Shown: positions 1 to 6,475 of the stretch, one piece after another | Position numbering within the stretch: position 1 is the stretch's first letter | How the letters are laid out: each line of letters starts with the position of its first letter | Program-made: the position numbers and the translations under genes | Notes under the pieces: model-generated | The model's input: only the letters and a program-made list of their open reading frames with translations | Databases searched by the model: none | What the model was told of the DNA's origin: nothing | Assembly (NCBI GenBank): GCA_900555705.1 | Contig: USLV01000017.1 | Span: 1 to 11,979, forward strand | DNA length: 11,979 nt | Direction of reading: 5' to 3' | Origin: an uncultured Oscillospiraceae bacterium | GTDB lineage: Bacteria; Bacillota; Clostridia; Oscillospirales; Acutalibacteraceae

Positions 1-275
1 CCCACGCTGAGCACATCGCTCGCCTGCTTGACCATGCCGCCGCGACGCAGCAGTGCGCGGCAGCGGCTGGCGAGCTCCATGAGCGAGAAGGGTTTAGTCA
101 GGTAATCGTCGGCACCGCCATCGAGCGCCATCACCTTGTCGAGCTCGGTGTCCTTGGCGGTAAGCATCATGATGGGCACCGTCGCCGTCAGGCGGTCGGC
201 GCGCAGGCGGCGCATAATCGCCAAACCATCGGTATCGGGCAGCATGATGTCGAGCAGGATGAGATCCGGCAGGCG
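1..275 (-). other. Partial response-regulator receiver domain (OmpR/PhoB type) joined to uvrC
   Basis: Read in the same frame as uvrC, this stretch gives LLDIMLPDTDG (phosphoacceptor Asp and the following loop), then PIMMLTAKD (conserved Thr/Ser position), then GGADDYLTKPFSLMELASRCRALLRR (conserved Lys and the last helix). That is the second half of a CheY-like receiver domain. It is followed by a linker, VKQASDVLSVG, of the kind that leads into an OmpR-type winged helix, but the window ends there. The first half of the domain, with the acidic pocket, is missing because uvrC sequence sits in its place. All eight arginine codons after the join are CGC or CGT and all three prolines are CCC. CGG and CCG are common elsewhere in the window, so this piece may come from another genome. 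It is not a complete gene. Confidence 0.85.
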
Positions 276-1682
276 ACCGAAGCCGCTGCCCTCTTCGGCG
301 TGGACGCGGTATTCCTCCATCCGTCGCTCGAGAACCTCCCGCATCGCGCCGTAGTCATCCGCGGCGAGCGCTGTCCGGATCGAAAACCGCCGGTAGGCAG
401 CCTTCAGCGGCCGCCCGTTTTCAAAGACGACCATACCCGCGACCGGTTCGCTGCCCGCTGTGTGGGAGATATCGTAGCATTCGATATAGGCGGGCGGCTG
501 AGCCAGCCCGAGCAACCGTGCGAGCTCATCCAGCGCCGCCGCGTCCCGCCCGGCCATTCCCGCCTGTTGCGCGATGCGCTCGGCCGCGTTGTTGCGGCAC
601 ATCTCCACGAGATGAGCCTGCTCACCCTTCTGTGGCTGGACGATATGCACCCGATGCCCGGCCTTTTCTCCGAGCCACTGCTCGAGCAGCTCAGTGTCCT
701 CCAGCTCGCCGTCTACCGTCACCTGTGGCGGTACTGTCTCGCGCAGCGAGTAGTAGCGCCGCAGGAACTCTGCGCGGGCGGCGGGGGCGTCCGCCGCCTC
801 GTCGATCAGAAAATGCTCGCGATCATAGAGGCTGCCGCCTGTGAAGCGGAACACCTCGAAGCAGGCATGGCCGCTTCCCTGAGCGAGGGCGATGACGTCC
901 TGCTCCTCGACGCGGGACATGACAACCTTCTGTTTGCCGCCGATGCGCCGAATCGCGGCAATCCGGTCGCGCAGCCGTGCCGCCTTCTCAAATTCAAGAT
1001 TCGCCGCGGCTTCCTCCATCCGCTCGTTCAGCAGCGAGAGCATTTTCGCGCTACCCTTTGTCAAAAATTCGAGGGCGCCGGACAACCGCTCCTCATAGTC
1101 CGCCTCGCTGATACGCCCGCTACAGGGCGCACAGCACTGGCCGATGTAGTGGTTGAGGCAGGGACGTTCGGTGCGGAGCCGACCGCCGCGGACAAACGGG
1201 CGGGTACAGGTCGGCAGCGCGAACACCTTGCAGGCCTCGTCGACCGCCTCACGGACAGCGTAGGAGCTGATATAGGGGCCGAGATACCGCGCGCCGTCGT
1301 CGAACCGCTGCATCGCCGCCGTGATGCGGGGATAGGGCGGAGGAGAGACGCGGATATAGTGGTAGCCCTTGTCGTCCTTCAGCAGAATGTTGTATTTCGG
1401 AGCGTACTGCTTGATAAGTGAGCATTCCAGCACCAGTGCCTCGAACTCGCTGTCCGCGAGGATATAGTCGAAGTGGTCGACCTGGGCGACCATCTGCCGG
1501 ACCTTGTCGGTGTGACCGGTGTCCGATCCGAAATACTGGCTGACGCGATTTTTGAGCGCCTTGGCCTTGCCGATATAGATGATGTCGTTCTGGGCGTTTT
1601 TCATCAGATAGACGCCCGGCTGAAGCGGCAGCGCCATCGCCTGTCGACGGAGCTGGGGCAGCTTCGGATTGCGTTCATGCAC
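1..1682 (-). CDS. uvrC: UvrC excinuclease subunit, chimeric: C-terminal part replaced in frame by a response-regulator receiver fragment; runs off the window
   Basis: UvrC makes the two incisions flanking a lesion in UvrABC nucleotide excision repair. The start is GTG at 1682, chosen because AGGAGG lies 7-8 bases upstream and the GIY-YIG domain begins soon after (GVYLM at residues 23-27, YIGKAKALKNRV at 36-47). A Cys-rich patch (CLNHYIGQCCAPC), a UVR motif (NLEFEKAARLRDRI) and the RNase H-like domain follow, with ECYDISHTAGS carrying the catalytic Asp at residue 404. The frame reaches FGRLPDLILLD (Asp 478, 249-251), where the family continues with GGKGQ. Here it continues IMLPDTDG, which is receiver-domain sequence. 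The rest of the nuclease domain, including its catalytic His, and the helix-hairpin-helix tail are absent, so this product should not make the 5' incision. The gene lies 21 bases after the DHHW gene and is probably in its operon. Identity as UvrC is very secure; whether the join is biological is doubtful. Confidence 0.93.
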   Translation of the reverse strand, partial: MHERNPKLPQLRRQAMALPLQPGVYLMKNAQNDIIYIGKAKALKNRVSQYFGSDTGHTDKVRQMVAQVDHFDYILADSEFEALVLECSLIKQYAPKYNILLKDDKGYHYIRVSPPPYPRITAAMQRFDDGARYLGPYISSYAVREAVDEACKVFALPTCTRPFVRGGRLRTERPCLNHYIGQCCAPCSGRISEADYEERLSGALEFLTKGSAKMLSLLNERMEEAAANLEFEKAARLRDRIAAIRRIGGKQKVVMSRVEEQDVIALAQGSGHACFEVFRFTGGSLYDREHFLIDEAADAPAARAEFLRRYYSLRETVPPQVTVDGELEDTELLEQWLGEKAGHRVHIVQPQKGEQAHLVEMCRNNAAERIAQQAGMAGRDAAALDELARLLGLAQPPAYIECYDISHTAGSEPVAGMVVFENGRPLKAAYRRFSIRTALAADDYGAMREVLERRMEEYRVHAEEGSGFGRLPDLILLDIMLPDTDGLAIMRRLRADRLTATVPIMMLTAKDTELDKVMALDGGADDYLTKPFSLMELASRCRALLRRGGMVKQASDVLSV

Positions 1683-1703
1683 GCGGCGTCCCTCCTTTGA
1701 TCA

Positions 1704-3137
1704 TCACTGGCCCACCAGCTTCGCCATCGAGCCCACGAGATTCGAACTGCGGGTCGCGGACATATTGTTGACAAACAGCACGTCCTGAATACCATTCTTC
1801 TTGACAAATTCGGTCAGATCGCCGTTGTAGTAGCGATAGTCGATGACATAAACGGTCTGATAGTCGGCGACGAGGAAGGGGACAAAGGCATTGCCGTAGG
1901 ATTCCTTGATGACAACACAGGAGGAGCCGTCGGTGCGGTCCTGGTTTTGAATCACCGTGAGGGGATTGTCGCCGCCGATGAAGGTGTTGTATTTGCTGCT
2001 CGAGGCCCAGCCGGAGACATCCGAGATCACCGGCCAGTCGCGGGTCGCGCCGCTGCGGTCGGTGAACTGCATCGTGGCGCGGCAGGGCGGCAGATAGGCA
2101 GTCACGATATCCGGGTTCGCGGCGAGCGACGGAGTTTTGTACTTTGTATAGAACGAGCCGAGAAAATCGGGGAAAACTTTGGTCTGGTAGCTCTCGAGCG
2201 CGGGTGCAGTCATCCCTTTCGCGGCGCAGAACTGGGCGTAGGCATAATAGGCGCCGGTCGCGGTCCAGTGATGGTCGGTGCGGAAATAGAGGTATTCGTT
2301 GCGGTGGGCCCGCAGCGTGTCGAAGAGATCGATGGTTTTGACACGGGAATCCATCGAGCCATAGAGATACTGGATGGCCTTGAGCTGGTCGGCGGACTTC
2401 GCGCTCTGGCGGACGCTGTCGTCCAGCACGATGTCCATGCTGGTCGGAATCAGCAGATCGTAGACCGTGGCAGTGCCGTCGAGCCTGGCGGCGGCACGGT
2501 TAACCAGCTCGATGTAGCTGTTGGCGGCTGCCGTGCTGAAGCCGTAGTATTCATAGCCCGCATCGCCATAAACGAGGATCGCGCCGAGATCCTGCGTATT
2601 GATCTCGCCGGAGGGAGGCGGCGCGGTGGGCTCGATGTCCTTTGAGGGAGGCGCCGTTGTGGTGGATTCCGGCTGGGTGGTGATGTCCGTTGTGGTGGAT
2701 TCCGGCTGAGAGCCGGTGGTGGTGGCGCCGGTCGTCGAGGAGGTGTTGTCTGCGGGGCGTGTGGGGACGTCGGGAATCTCATCGTCGTCGAAATTGGCGC
2801 CCCCCTGGTCATGAATCTCAACCGGGTGCAGACCGTAAGCCGACTGGACATAGCCGTTGACGGTCACGAGCTGATCCCGGAAGGGGAAGGTGTCGGAAAA
2901 CCAGGTGTCGATTGCCTCGAAATAGCTGCCGTCGAGCAGCGCCTCGAGTGAGAAAGCGGGGAACTTCGCGAGCTCCCGCTTTTCGCTCTCGGAAAAGGTG
3001 GGGCGCAGCGGCAGTATCAGCGACAGGACGCAGCCTGCTGCCAGCAGCAGAAAGAAGGCCAGTGCTTTGGCAGCCGGGTATTTGGGTGCATATTGCTCCT
3101 GCTCCAGCCGGGAAGAGAATTTCAGCGATGATTTCAT
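1704..3137 (-). CDS. DHHW-family membrane-anchored extracytoplasmic protein (AlgJ/AlgX-like partner of MBOAT)
   Basis: A 477-residue protein with one N-terminal hydrophobic segment (ALAFFLLLAAGCVLSLILPL, about residues 25-45), which is a signal anchor or signal peptide. It then has FSESEKRELAKFP and a WFSDTFPFRDQL motif, typical of DHHW/AlgJ-like SGNH-related proteins. The family motif TDHHWTATGAYYAY places Asp-His-His-Trp at residues 288-291. Between the N-terminal part and the catalytic-like part is a Thr/Ser/Pro-rich linker of about 55 residues (roughly 2590-2760), probably an extended wall-spanning spacer. The start is ATG 3137, with GAGGAGG 9 bases upstream; a longer frame back to 3272 would run inside the MBOAT gene. 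It begins 16 bases after the MBOAT stop, matching the common pairing in which an MBOAT protein passes acyl groups across the membrane and a DHHW/SGNH-like protein acts on the polymer outside. The substrate is unknown. Confidence 0.85.
   Translation of the reverse strand: MKSSLKFSSRLEQEQYAPKYPAAKALAFFLLLAAGCVLSLILPLRPTFSESEKRELAKFPAFSLEALLDGSYFEAIDTWFSDTFPFRDQLVTVNGYVQSAYGLHPVEIHDQGGANFDDDEIPDVPTRPADNTSSTTGATTTGSQPESTTTDITTQPESTTTAPPSKDIEPTAPPPSGEINTQDLGAILVYGDAGYEYYGFSTAAANSYIELVNRAAARLDGTATVYDLLIPTSMDIVLDDSVRQSAKSADQLKAIQYLYGSMDSRVKTIDLFDTLRAHRNEYLYFRTDHHWTATGAYYAYAQFCAAKGMTAPALESYQTKVFPDFLGSFYTKYKTPSLAANPDIVTAYLPPCRATMQFTDRSGATRDWPVISDVSGWASSSKYNTFIGGDNPLTVIQNQDRTDGSSCVVIKESYGNAFVPFLVADYQTVYVIDYRYYNGDLTEFVKKNGIQDVLFVNNMSATRSSNLVGSMAKLVGQ
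2654..2708 (-). repeat. Two copies of a 22-bp direct repeat, 33-bp period, inside the DHHW gene
   Basis: The 22 bases at 2654-2675 recur exactly at 2687-2708, an 11-codon period. On the coding strand they give the repeated residues QPESTTT within the Thr/Ser/Pro-rich linker. The exact identity, including third codon positions, suggests a recent small tandem duplication and a linker that can vary in length. Confidence 0.8.
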
Positions 3138-3153
3138 GGATGACAGCCTCCTC

Positions 3154-4623
3154 TCAGAACTGGAAATACAGGAACGGGTTGTAGCTGTCGCCGACCAGCG
3201 CGATGGTCGACAGCGCGAGCAGCAGCACCGGCGCTGCCACCTGCGTGACCGCCGTGACCCGATGGGCGGCACGGCTGTGCGGCGCGGCCTTTTGCAGGTG
3301 GGCGCTCACGTTGCGCAGCAGCGGGGTCACCGCCAGTACGGCGATGATCAGGAAAAACATATAGTTGAGCCAGACGGTCCCGGCCTCAAAAGAGGTGAAG
3401 GAATTGCCGTTGGCGCAGAAGAGTCCTTTGGTGACGATCCAGGCATTCGAGAGATGGCGGAACCGGAAGAGAATCCAACCGAAGAACACGACAGCCAGCA
3501 GATAAAACCGGGAAAAAACACCGGGAAGCCGGTCGAGCACACGCTTGAAGAACAGCTTCTCAAGCGCGAGGAAGATAAAGAAATAAAGACCCCAGAGCAC
3601 AAAGTTCCAGCTCGCGCCGTGCCAGAGTCCGGTCAGCGCCCAGACGATCAGCAGATTGAAAATGGTGCGGGGCAGACCGCGTCGGCTGCCGCCGAGCGGG
3701 ATATAAACATAATCGCGGAAGAAGGAACCGAGTGAGATGTGCCAGCGGCGCCAGAACTCCGTGACCGAGCGGGACATATAGGGATAGTCGAAATTTTCAC
3801 GGTAGTGGAAGCCGACCATGAGCCCCATGCCGATCGCCATGTCGGAATAGGCGGAAAAGTCGAGGTAGATCTGAAGCATATAGGCGAGCACGCCGAGCCA
3901 GAGCAGCAGTGCGGGCTGACCGAGCAGCTTCTCGGCATTCGCGGCGGCGGCCTCTGCGGTGGTGTTCAGCCCGTCCTCCAGCAGGAACCGGTCGGCGAGC
4001 AGGCCGCAGGTATTGGCGAGCAGCGCCTTTTTGCCGAGTCCGACGGTGAACCGTGTGATGCCGCGGCTGACATCTCCGAGCGTCGACCGGCGCATCAGAA
4101 TCTCGTCCGCGACGTGCTGATAGCGGACGATTGGGCCCGCGATGCACTGGTGGAAGAGGCTGACGTACATCAGCAGATGGAAAAACTGTTTTTGAGCGGG
4201 CACTTCGCCGCGGTAGACATCGACAACATAGGTGAGCAGCTGGAAGGTGTAAAAGGAGATGCCGATCGGCAGCAGGATCTCCGGCACGACCGAGGGAAAG
4301 CCGGTCAGCGTTTGCAGATTGCCCATCAGGAAGGTACCGTATTTGAAGATGCCGAGCAGGCCGAGATCAACGACACACGCGGCGACCAGCCCGATTTTGG
4401 AAAGCGGGGTGCCGCTGCCGCGCTCGATCAGCAGCGACAGCAGCCAGTCGGCCAGTGTCATCCCGACCAGCAGCAGCACGTATTTCGGCTCGCCCCAGGC
4501 ATAGAACAGCAGCGAAAAGATCAGCAGTACCATGTTCTTGGCACGGATGGAGCGCGCCAGTACATAGAACAGCAGATTCAATGGCAAAAACAGATAGACA
4601 AACAACAGGTTGGAAAAAACCAC
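3154..4623 (-). CDS. MBOAT-family membrane O-acyltransferase (AlgI/DltB-like)
   Basis: A 489-residue multi-pass membrane protein. It starts VFSNLLFVYLFLPLNLLFY, which matches the usual AlgI-type N-terminus, so GTG 4623 is preferred (GAGGGAG 7 bases upstream). An in-frame ATG at 4785 would add a stretch containing the promoter. Family motifs are clear: LLPIGISFYTFQLLTYVVDVYRG, then EFWRRWHISLGSFFRDYVYIPLGGSRRG (His about residue 295), then LTGLWHGASWNFVLWG with the near-invariant MBOAT histidine at residue 335. MBOAT proteins of this group move an acetyl or other acyl group from a cytoplasmic donor to a carrier or polymer at the outer face. The next gene encodes a DHHW protein, fitting a two-gene O-acetylation module, but no glycosyltransferase or polymerase is seen here, so the target polymer cannot be named. 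It is the first gene after promoter 4670-4698. Confidence 0.9.
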   Translation of the reverse strand: MVFSNLLFVYLFLPLNLLFYVLARSIRAKNMVLLIFSLLFYAWGEPKYVLLLVGMTLADWLLSLLIERGSGTPLSKIGLVAACVVDLGLLGIFKYGTFLMGNLQTLTGFPSVVPEILLPIGISFYTFQLLTYVVDVYRGEVPAQKQFFHLLMYVSLFHQCIAGPIVRYQHVADEILMRRSTLGDVSRGITRFTVGLGKKALLANTCGLLADRFLLEDGLNTTAEAAAANAEKLLGQPALLLWLGVLAYMLQIYLDFSAYSDMAIGMGLMVGFHYRENFDYPYMSRSVTEFWRRWHISLGSFFRDYVYIPLGGSRRGLPRTIFNLLIVWALTGLWHGASWNFVLWGLYFFIFLALEKLFFKRVLDRLPGVFSRFYLLAVVFFGWILFRFRHLSNAWIVTKGLFCANGNSFTSFEAGTVWLNYMFFLIIAVLAVTPLLRNVSAHLQKAAPHSRAAHRVTAVTQVAAPVLLLALSTIALVGDSYNPFLYFQF

Positions 4624-4669
4624 ACAAACACTCCCTCGACCAGTCGGACAACAACGTTTATTACATATA

Positions 4670-4698
4670 AGAATAGAAAAAAAGGAATCAAAAGTCAA
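4670..4698 (-). promoter_or_regulatory. Sigma-A-like promoter for the MBOAT-DHHW-uvrC unit
   Basis: Reading the minus strand, TTGACT (4698-4693) and TATTCT (4675-4670) are separated by exactly 17 bases, in an AT-rich gap. Transcription would start near 4663, giving a leader of about 40 bases before GTG 4623. Sequence match only. Confidence 0.7.
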
Positions 4699-4785
4699 TG
4701 GCAGAAAGCGGGAAAATTGCAAAAATTTCAGGAATAGCGGGGGAATGTGCCGAGAGACGCTTCCCCTTTTTGTGCATTTTACCAC

Positions 4786-4814
4786 TTTACTTTGCTAGCA
4801 GAATACCGTATACT
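4786..4814 (+). promoter_or_regulatory. Sigma-A-like promoter for the ABC transporter operon
   Basis: TTTACT (4786-4791) and TATACT (4809-4814) are separated by 17 bases. Transcription would start near 4821 and the leader to ATG 4856 is about 35 bases, too short for a riboswitch or T-box. It is divergent from the MBOAT promoter in the 232-base gap 4624-4855. I see no other gene or RNA in that gap. Confidence 0.65.
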
Positions 4815-4855
4815 GAATCCAACTGATCTATTTATAGTGAGAGGGGTAGATACAT

Positions 4856-5713
4856 ATGAAAAAAGTGCTGTCTGTTCTGACGGCGGCGTTGATGGCGATG
4901 GCGCTGTTCAGCGGGTGTAGCCAGAAGCCGGTGGAGTATGTCGTGCTGGAGGATGCGCTGTCTGATGAGGAATATGCGATTGCGTTCCGCAAGGAAGACA
5001 AGACGCTGCGTGACGAGGTGCAGCGTCTGCTCTGCGAGATGAAAAAGGACGGCAAGCTCGCCGAGATCACGACGACCTGGTTCGGCAAGGACACGTCGGT
5101 TGTGCCGGACAGCTTCGAGCCGAAGGCCGGGGAGGCCGACGATTCTCTGCAGAAGATCAAGGACGCGGGCGTTTTCAAGCTCGGCCTCGACGATTCGCTG
5201 CCGCCGATGGGCTTCCAGGATAAGGACGGCACCATCATCGGCTATGACATCGACCTTGCCCGCGAGGTCTGCAACCGTATCGGCGTCAAGCTCGAGACGG
5301 TGCCGATTAACTGGACTCGCAATATCGACGAGCTCAATGCCGGCAACATCGACTGTATCTGGAACGGTCTGACGGTCAACGCCGAGCGCGACGAGAAGAC
5401 CTGCCTGACCGAGCCGTATCTCGAGAATCAGCAGGTGGTGGTGACGCTGAAGGATTCCGGGATCAATAAGCTGGATGACCTGAAAGGCAAGCGCGTGGCG
5501 CTCCAGGCGGGTTCGACCGCGGTCGAGGCGCTGGATGGAAAACCCGATGTCAAGAACAGTCTCGCGGAGGTCTCGGAGATCGACAACAACGTGCTCGCGA
5601 TGTATGAGCTTCGCCAGAAGACCAGCGACGCGGTTGTGATGGACGAGACAGTGGCGCGCTACTATATCGGCCACCTCAATGAACTTGAGGATACCGTGAG
5701 CAAGGCCGACTAA
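4856..5713 (+). CDS. Polar amino acid ABC transporter substrate-binding lipoprotein, apparently circularly permuted
   Basis: A 285-residue extracytoplasmic binding protein of the family-3 (GlnH/HisJ-like) type. Residues 1-21 are a lipoprotein signal with lipobox LFSG-Cys21. The core is recognisable: LQKIKDAGVFKLGLDDSLPPMGF, then GYDIDLAREVCNRIG, then ELNAGNIDCIWNGLTVNAER (Arg expected to bind the amino acid carboxylate), then LDDLKGKRVALQAGSTA, then DAVVMDETVARYYI. The order is odd. The stretch VEYVVLEDALSDEEYAIAFRK...LRDEVQRLL...WFGKD (residues about 26-79) is what normally closes this family's C-terminus. Here it directly follows the lipobox, and the protein stops at VARYYIGHLNELEDTVSKAD, just where that stretch should begin. 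A 19-residue linker (80-98) joins the moved segment to the core. The frame is open throughout, with AGGGG upstream of ATG 4856, so a sequencing error is unlikely to explain it. The ligand is probably a polar amino acid, not further resolvable. Confidence 0.92.
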   Translation: MKKVLSVLTAALMAMALFSGCSQKPVEYVVLEDALSDEEYAIAFRKEDKTLRDEVQRLLCEMKKDGKLAEITTTWFGKDTSVVPDSFEPKAGEADDSLQKIKDAGVFKLGLDDSLPPMGFQDKDGTIIGYDIDLAREVCNRIGVKLETVPINWTRNIDELNAGNIDCIWNGLTVNAERDEKTCLTEPYLENQQVVVTLKDSGINKLDDLKGKRVALQAGSTAVEALDGKPDVKNSLAEVSEIDNNVLAMYELRQKTSDAVVMDETVARYYIGHLNELEDTVSKAD

Positions 5714-5731
5714 ACGAAGAATGGAAAAAGA

Positions 5732-5765
5732 CGGGCGGAACCGCACGGATCAACGGTTCCGCCCG
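5732..5765 (+). terminator. Hairpin between binding-protein and permease genes; likely partial terminator or mRNA stabiliser
   Basis: CGGGCGGAACCG (5732-5743) pairs perfectly with CGGTTCCGCCCG (5754-5765) around a 10-base loop, 18 bases after the stop at 5713. What follows (TTGCTGTTG) is only weakly T-rich, so read-through into the permease is expected. Such hairpins after binding-protein genes commonly keep that protein in excess over the membrane parts. Confidence 0.7.
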
Positions 5766-5800
5766 TTGCTGTTGAAACCCGGGAAAGGAGATGCCGCCCC

Positions 5801-6451
5801 ATGGAACCGGCGGAAATCTGGAATCTGGTCCAGCGGATGGCGGTCACGTCCGTGACAACGCTGGAGCTCTTTTTCTTCACTCTGCTGTTTGCTCTGCCGC
5901 TCGGCATGGTGCTTGCCTTCGGTCGGATGACAAAATTTTCTCCGATCCGTTGGCTGACACAGGTCTATCTGCTCGTGATGCGCGGAACGCCGCTTATGTT
6001 GCAGCTGATCTTTTTCTTCTATGCCACGCCGCTCACATACTGGTTCGGCCTCAGCCGGCTACAGGTCGCGATTGTAGCCTTTATCTTCAACTACGCGGCC
6101 TATTTCGCCGAGATCTACCGCAGCGGCATCGAGGGGATCCCCGCTGGACAGTATGAAGCGGCGAACGTGCTCGGCTTTTCGCGGCGCCAGACCTTCTTCC
6201 GAATCGTGCTGCCGCAGGTCGTGAAGCGCATCCTGCCCACGATGGGCAACGAGTTCATCACGCTGGTCAAGGACACCTCGTTGTCCCTTGTGATCGGCGT
6301 GGCCGAGATCACCTCTCTCGCCAACAAGGTGCAGGCAAGCGCGGTCTCATTGATACCGGTTGTGGTCGCGGCGGCGTTCTATCTGGCAATGAATTTTGTG
6401 GTCGCGCGCGGGTTCGCCTTCGCGGAGAACAAGCTGAGCTATTATCGCTGA
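5801..6451 (+). CDS. Polar amino acid ABC transporter permease (HisM/GlnP type)
   Basis: A 216-residue inner-membrane permease of the His/Glu/Gln/Arg/opine family, normal length for the family. The N-terminal half contains TTLELFFFTLLFALPLGMVLAFGRM and VYLLVMRGTPLMLQLIFFFY, a family hallmark. The cytoplasmic EAA loop that docks on the ATPase is EAANVLGFSRRQTFFRIVLPQ with the conserved Gly and Ile-x-Leu-Pro. It is followed by NEFITLVKDTSLSLVIGVAEIT, also typical. It would act as a homodimer because no second permease gene is present. ATG 5801 has AAAGGAG 10 bases upstream. It follows the binding protein by 87 bases with a hairpin between, and precedes the ATPase gene by 24 bases. Confidence 0.95.
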   Translation: MEPAEIWNLVQRMAVTSVTTLELFFFTLLFALPLGMVLAFGRMTKFSPIRWLTQVYLLVMRGTPLMLQLIFFFYATPLTYWFGLSRLQVAIVAFIFNYAAYFAEIYRSGIEGIPAGQYEAANVLGFSRRQTFFRIVLPQVVKRILPTMGNEFITLVKDTSLSLVIGVAEITSLANKVQASAVSLIPVVVAAAFYLAMNFVVARGFAFAENKLSYYR

Positions 6452-6475
6452 CGGCGGGAAAGGGGAATTTTCGAT

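Noticed and set aside
300..1421. Long plus-strand frames opposite uvrC, and similar long antisense frames opposite the transporter, HAD, DHHW, MBOAT and comM genes
   Set aside because: They are compositionally driven shadows in a GC-rich genome: low-complexity Arg/Ala/Gly/His-rich translations with no domain motifs and no ribosome binding sites, lying over clearly identified genes.
1..1682. The uvrC-receiver fusion as a genuine new signalling-repair protein
   Set aside because: The receiver part lacks its first half, including the acidic pocket, and UvrC lacks the end of its nuclease domain. The join lies inside both folds at a shared motif, not at a domain boundary, so a working two-domain protein is not expected.
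3138..3272. Longer start for the DHHW gene at ATG 3272
   Set aside because: It would overlap the MBOAT coding sequence by over 100 bases and adds a basic, Trp/Ser-rich stretch that is only a shadow of the MBOAT frame. ATG 3137 has a good ribosome binding site.
4712..4735. Imperfect inverted repeat around GAAAATT...AAATTTC in the divergent promoter gap
   Set aside because: It is short, AT-rich and has a mismatch, and it lies upstream of both promoters with no supporting second copy. It is likely chance.
4624..4785. Longer start for the MBOAT gene at ATG 4785
   Set aside because: The extension covers the AT-rich promoter region. The family N-terminus VFSNLLF begins at GTG 4623, which has its own ribosome binding site.
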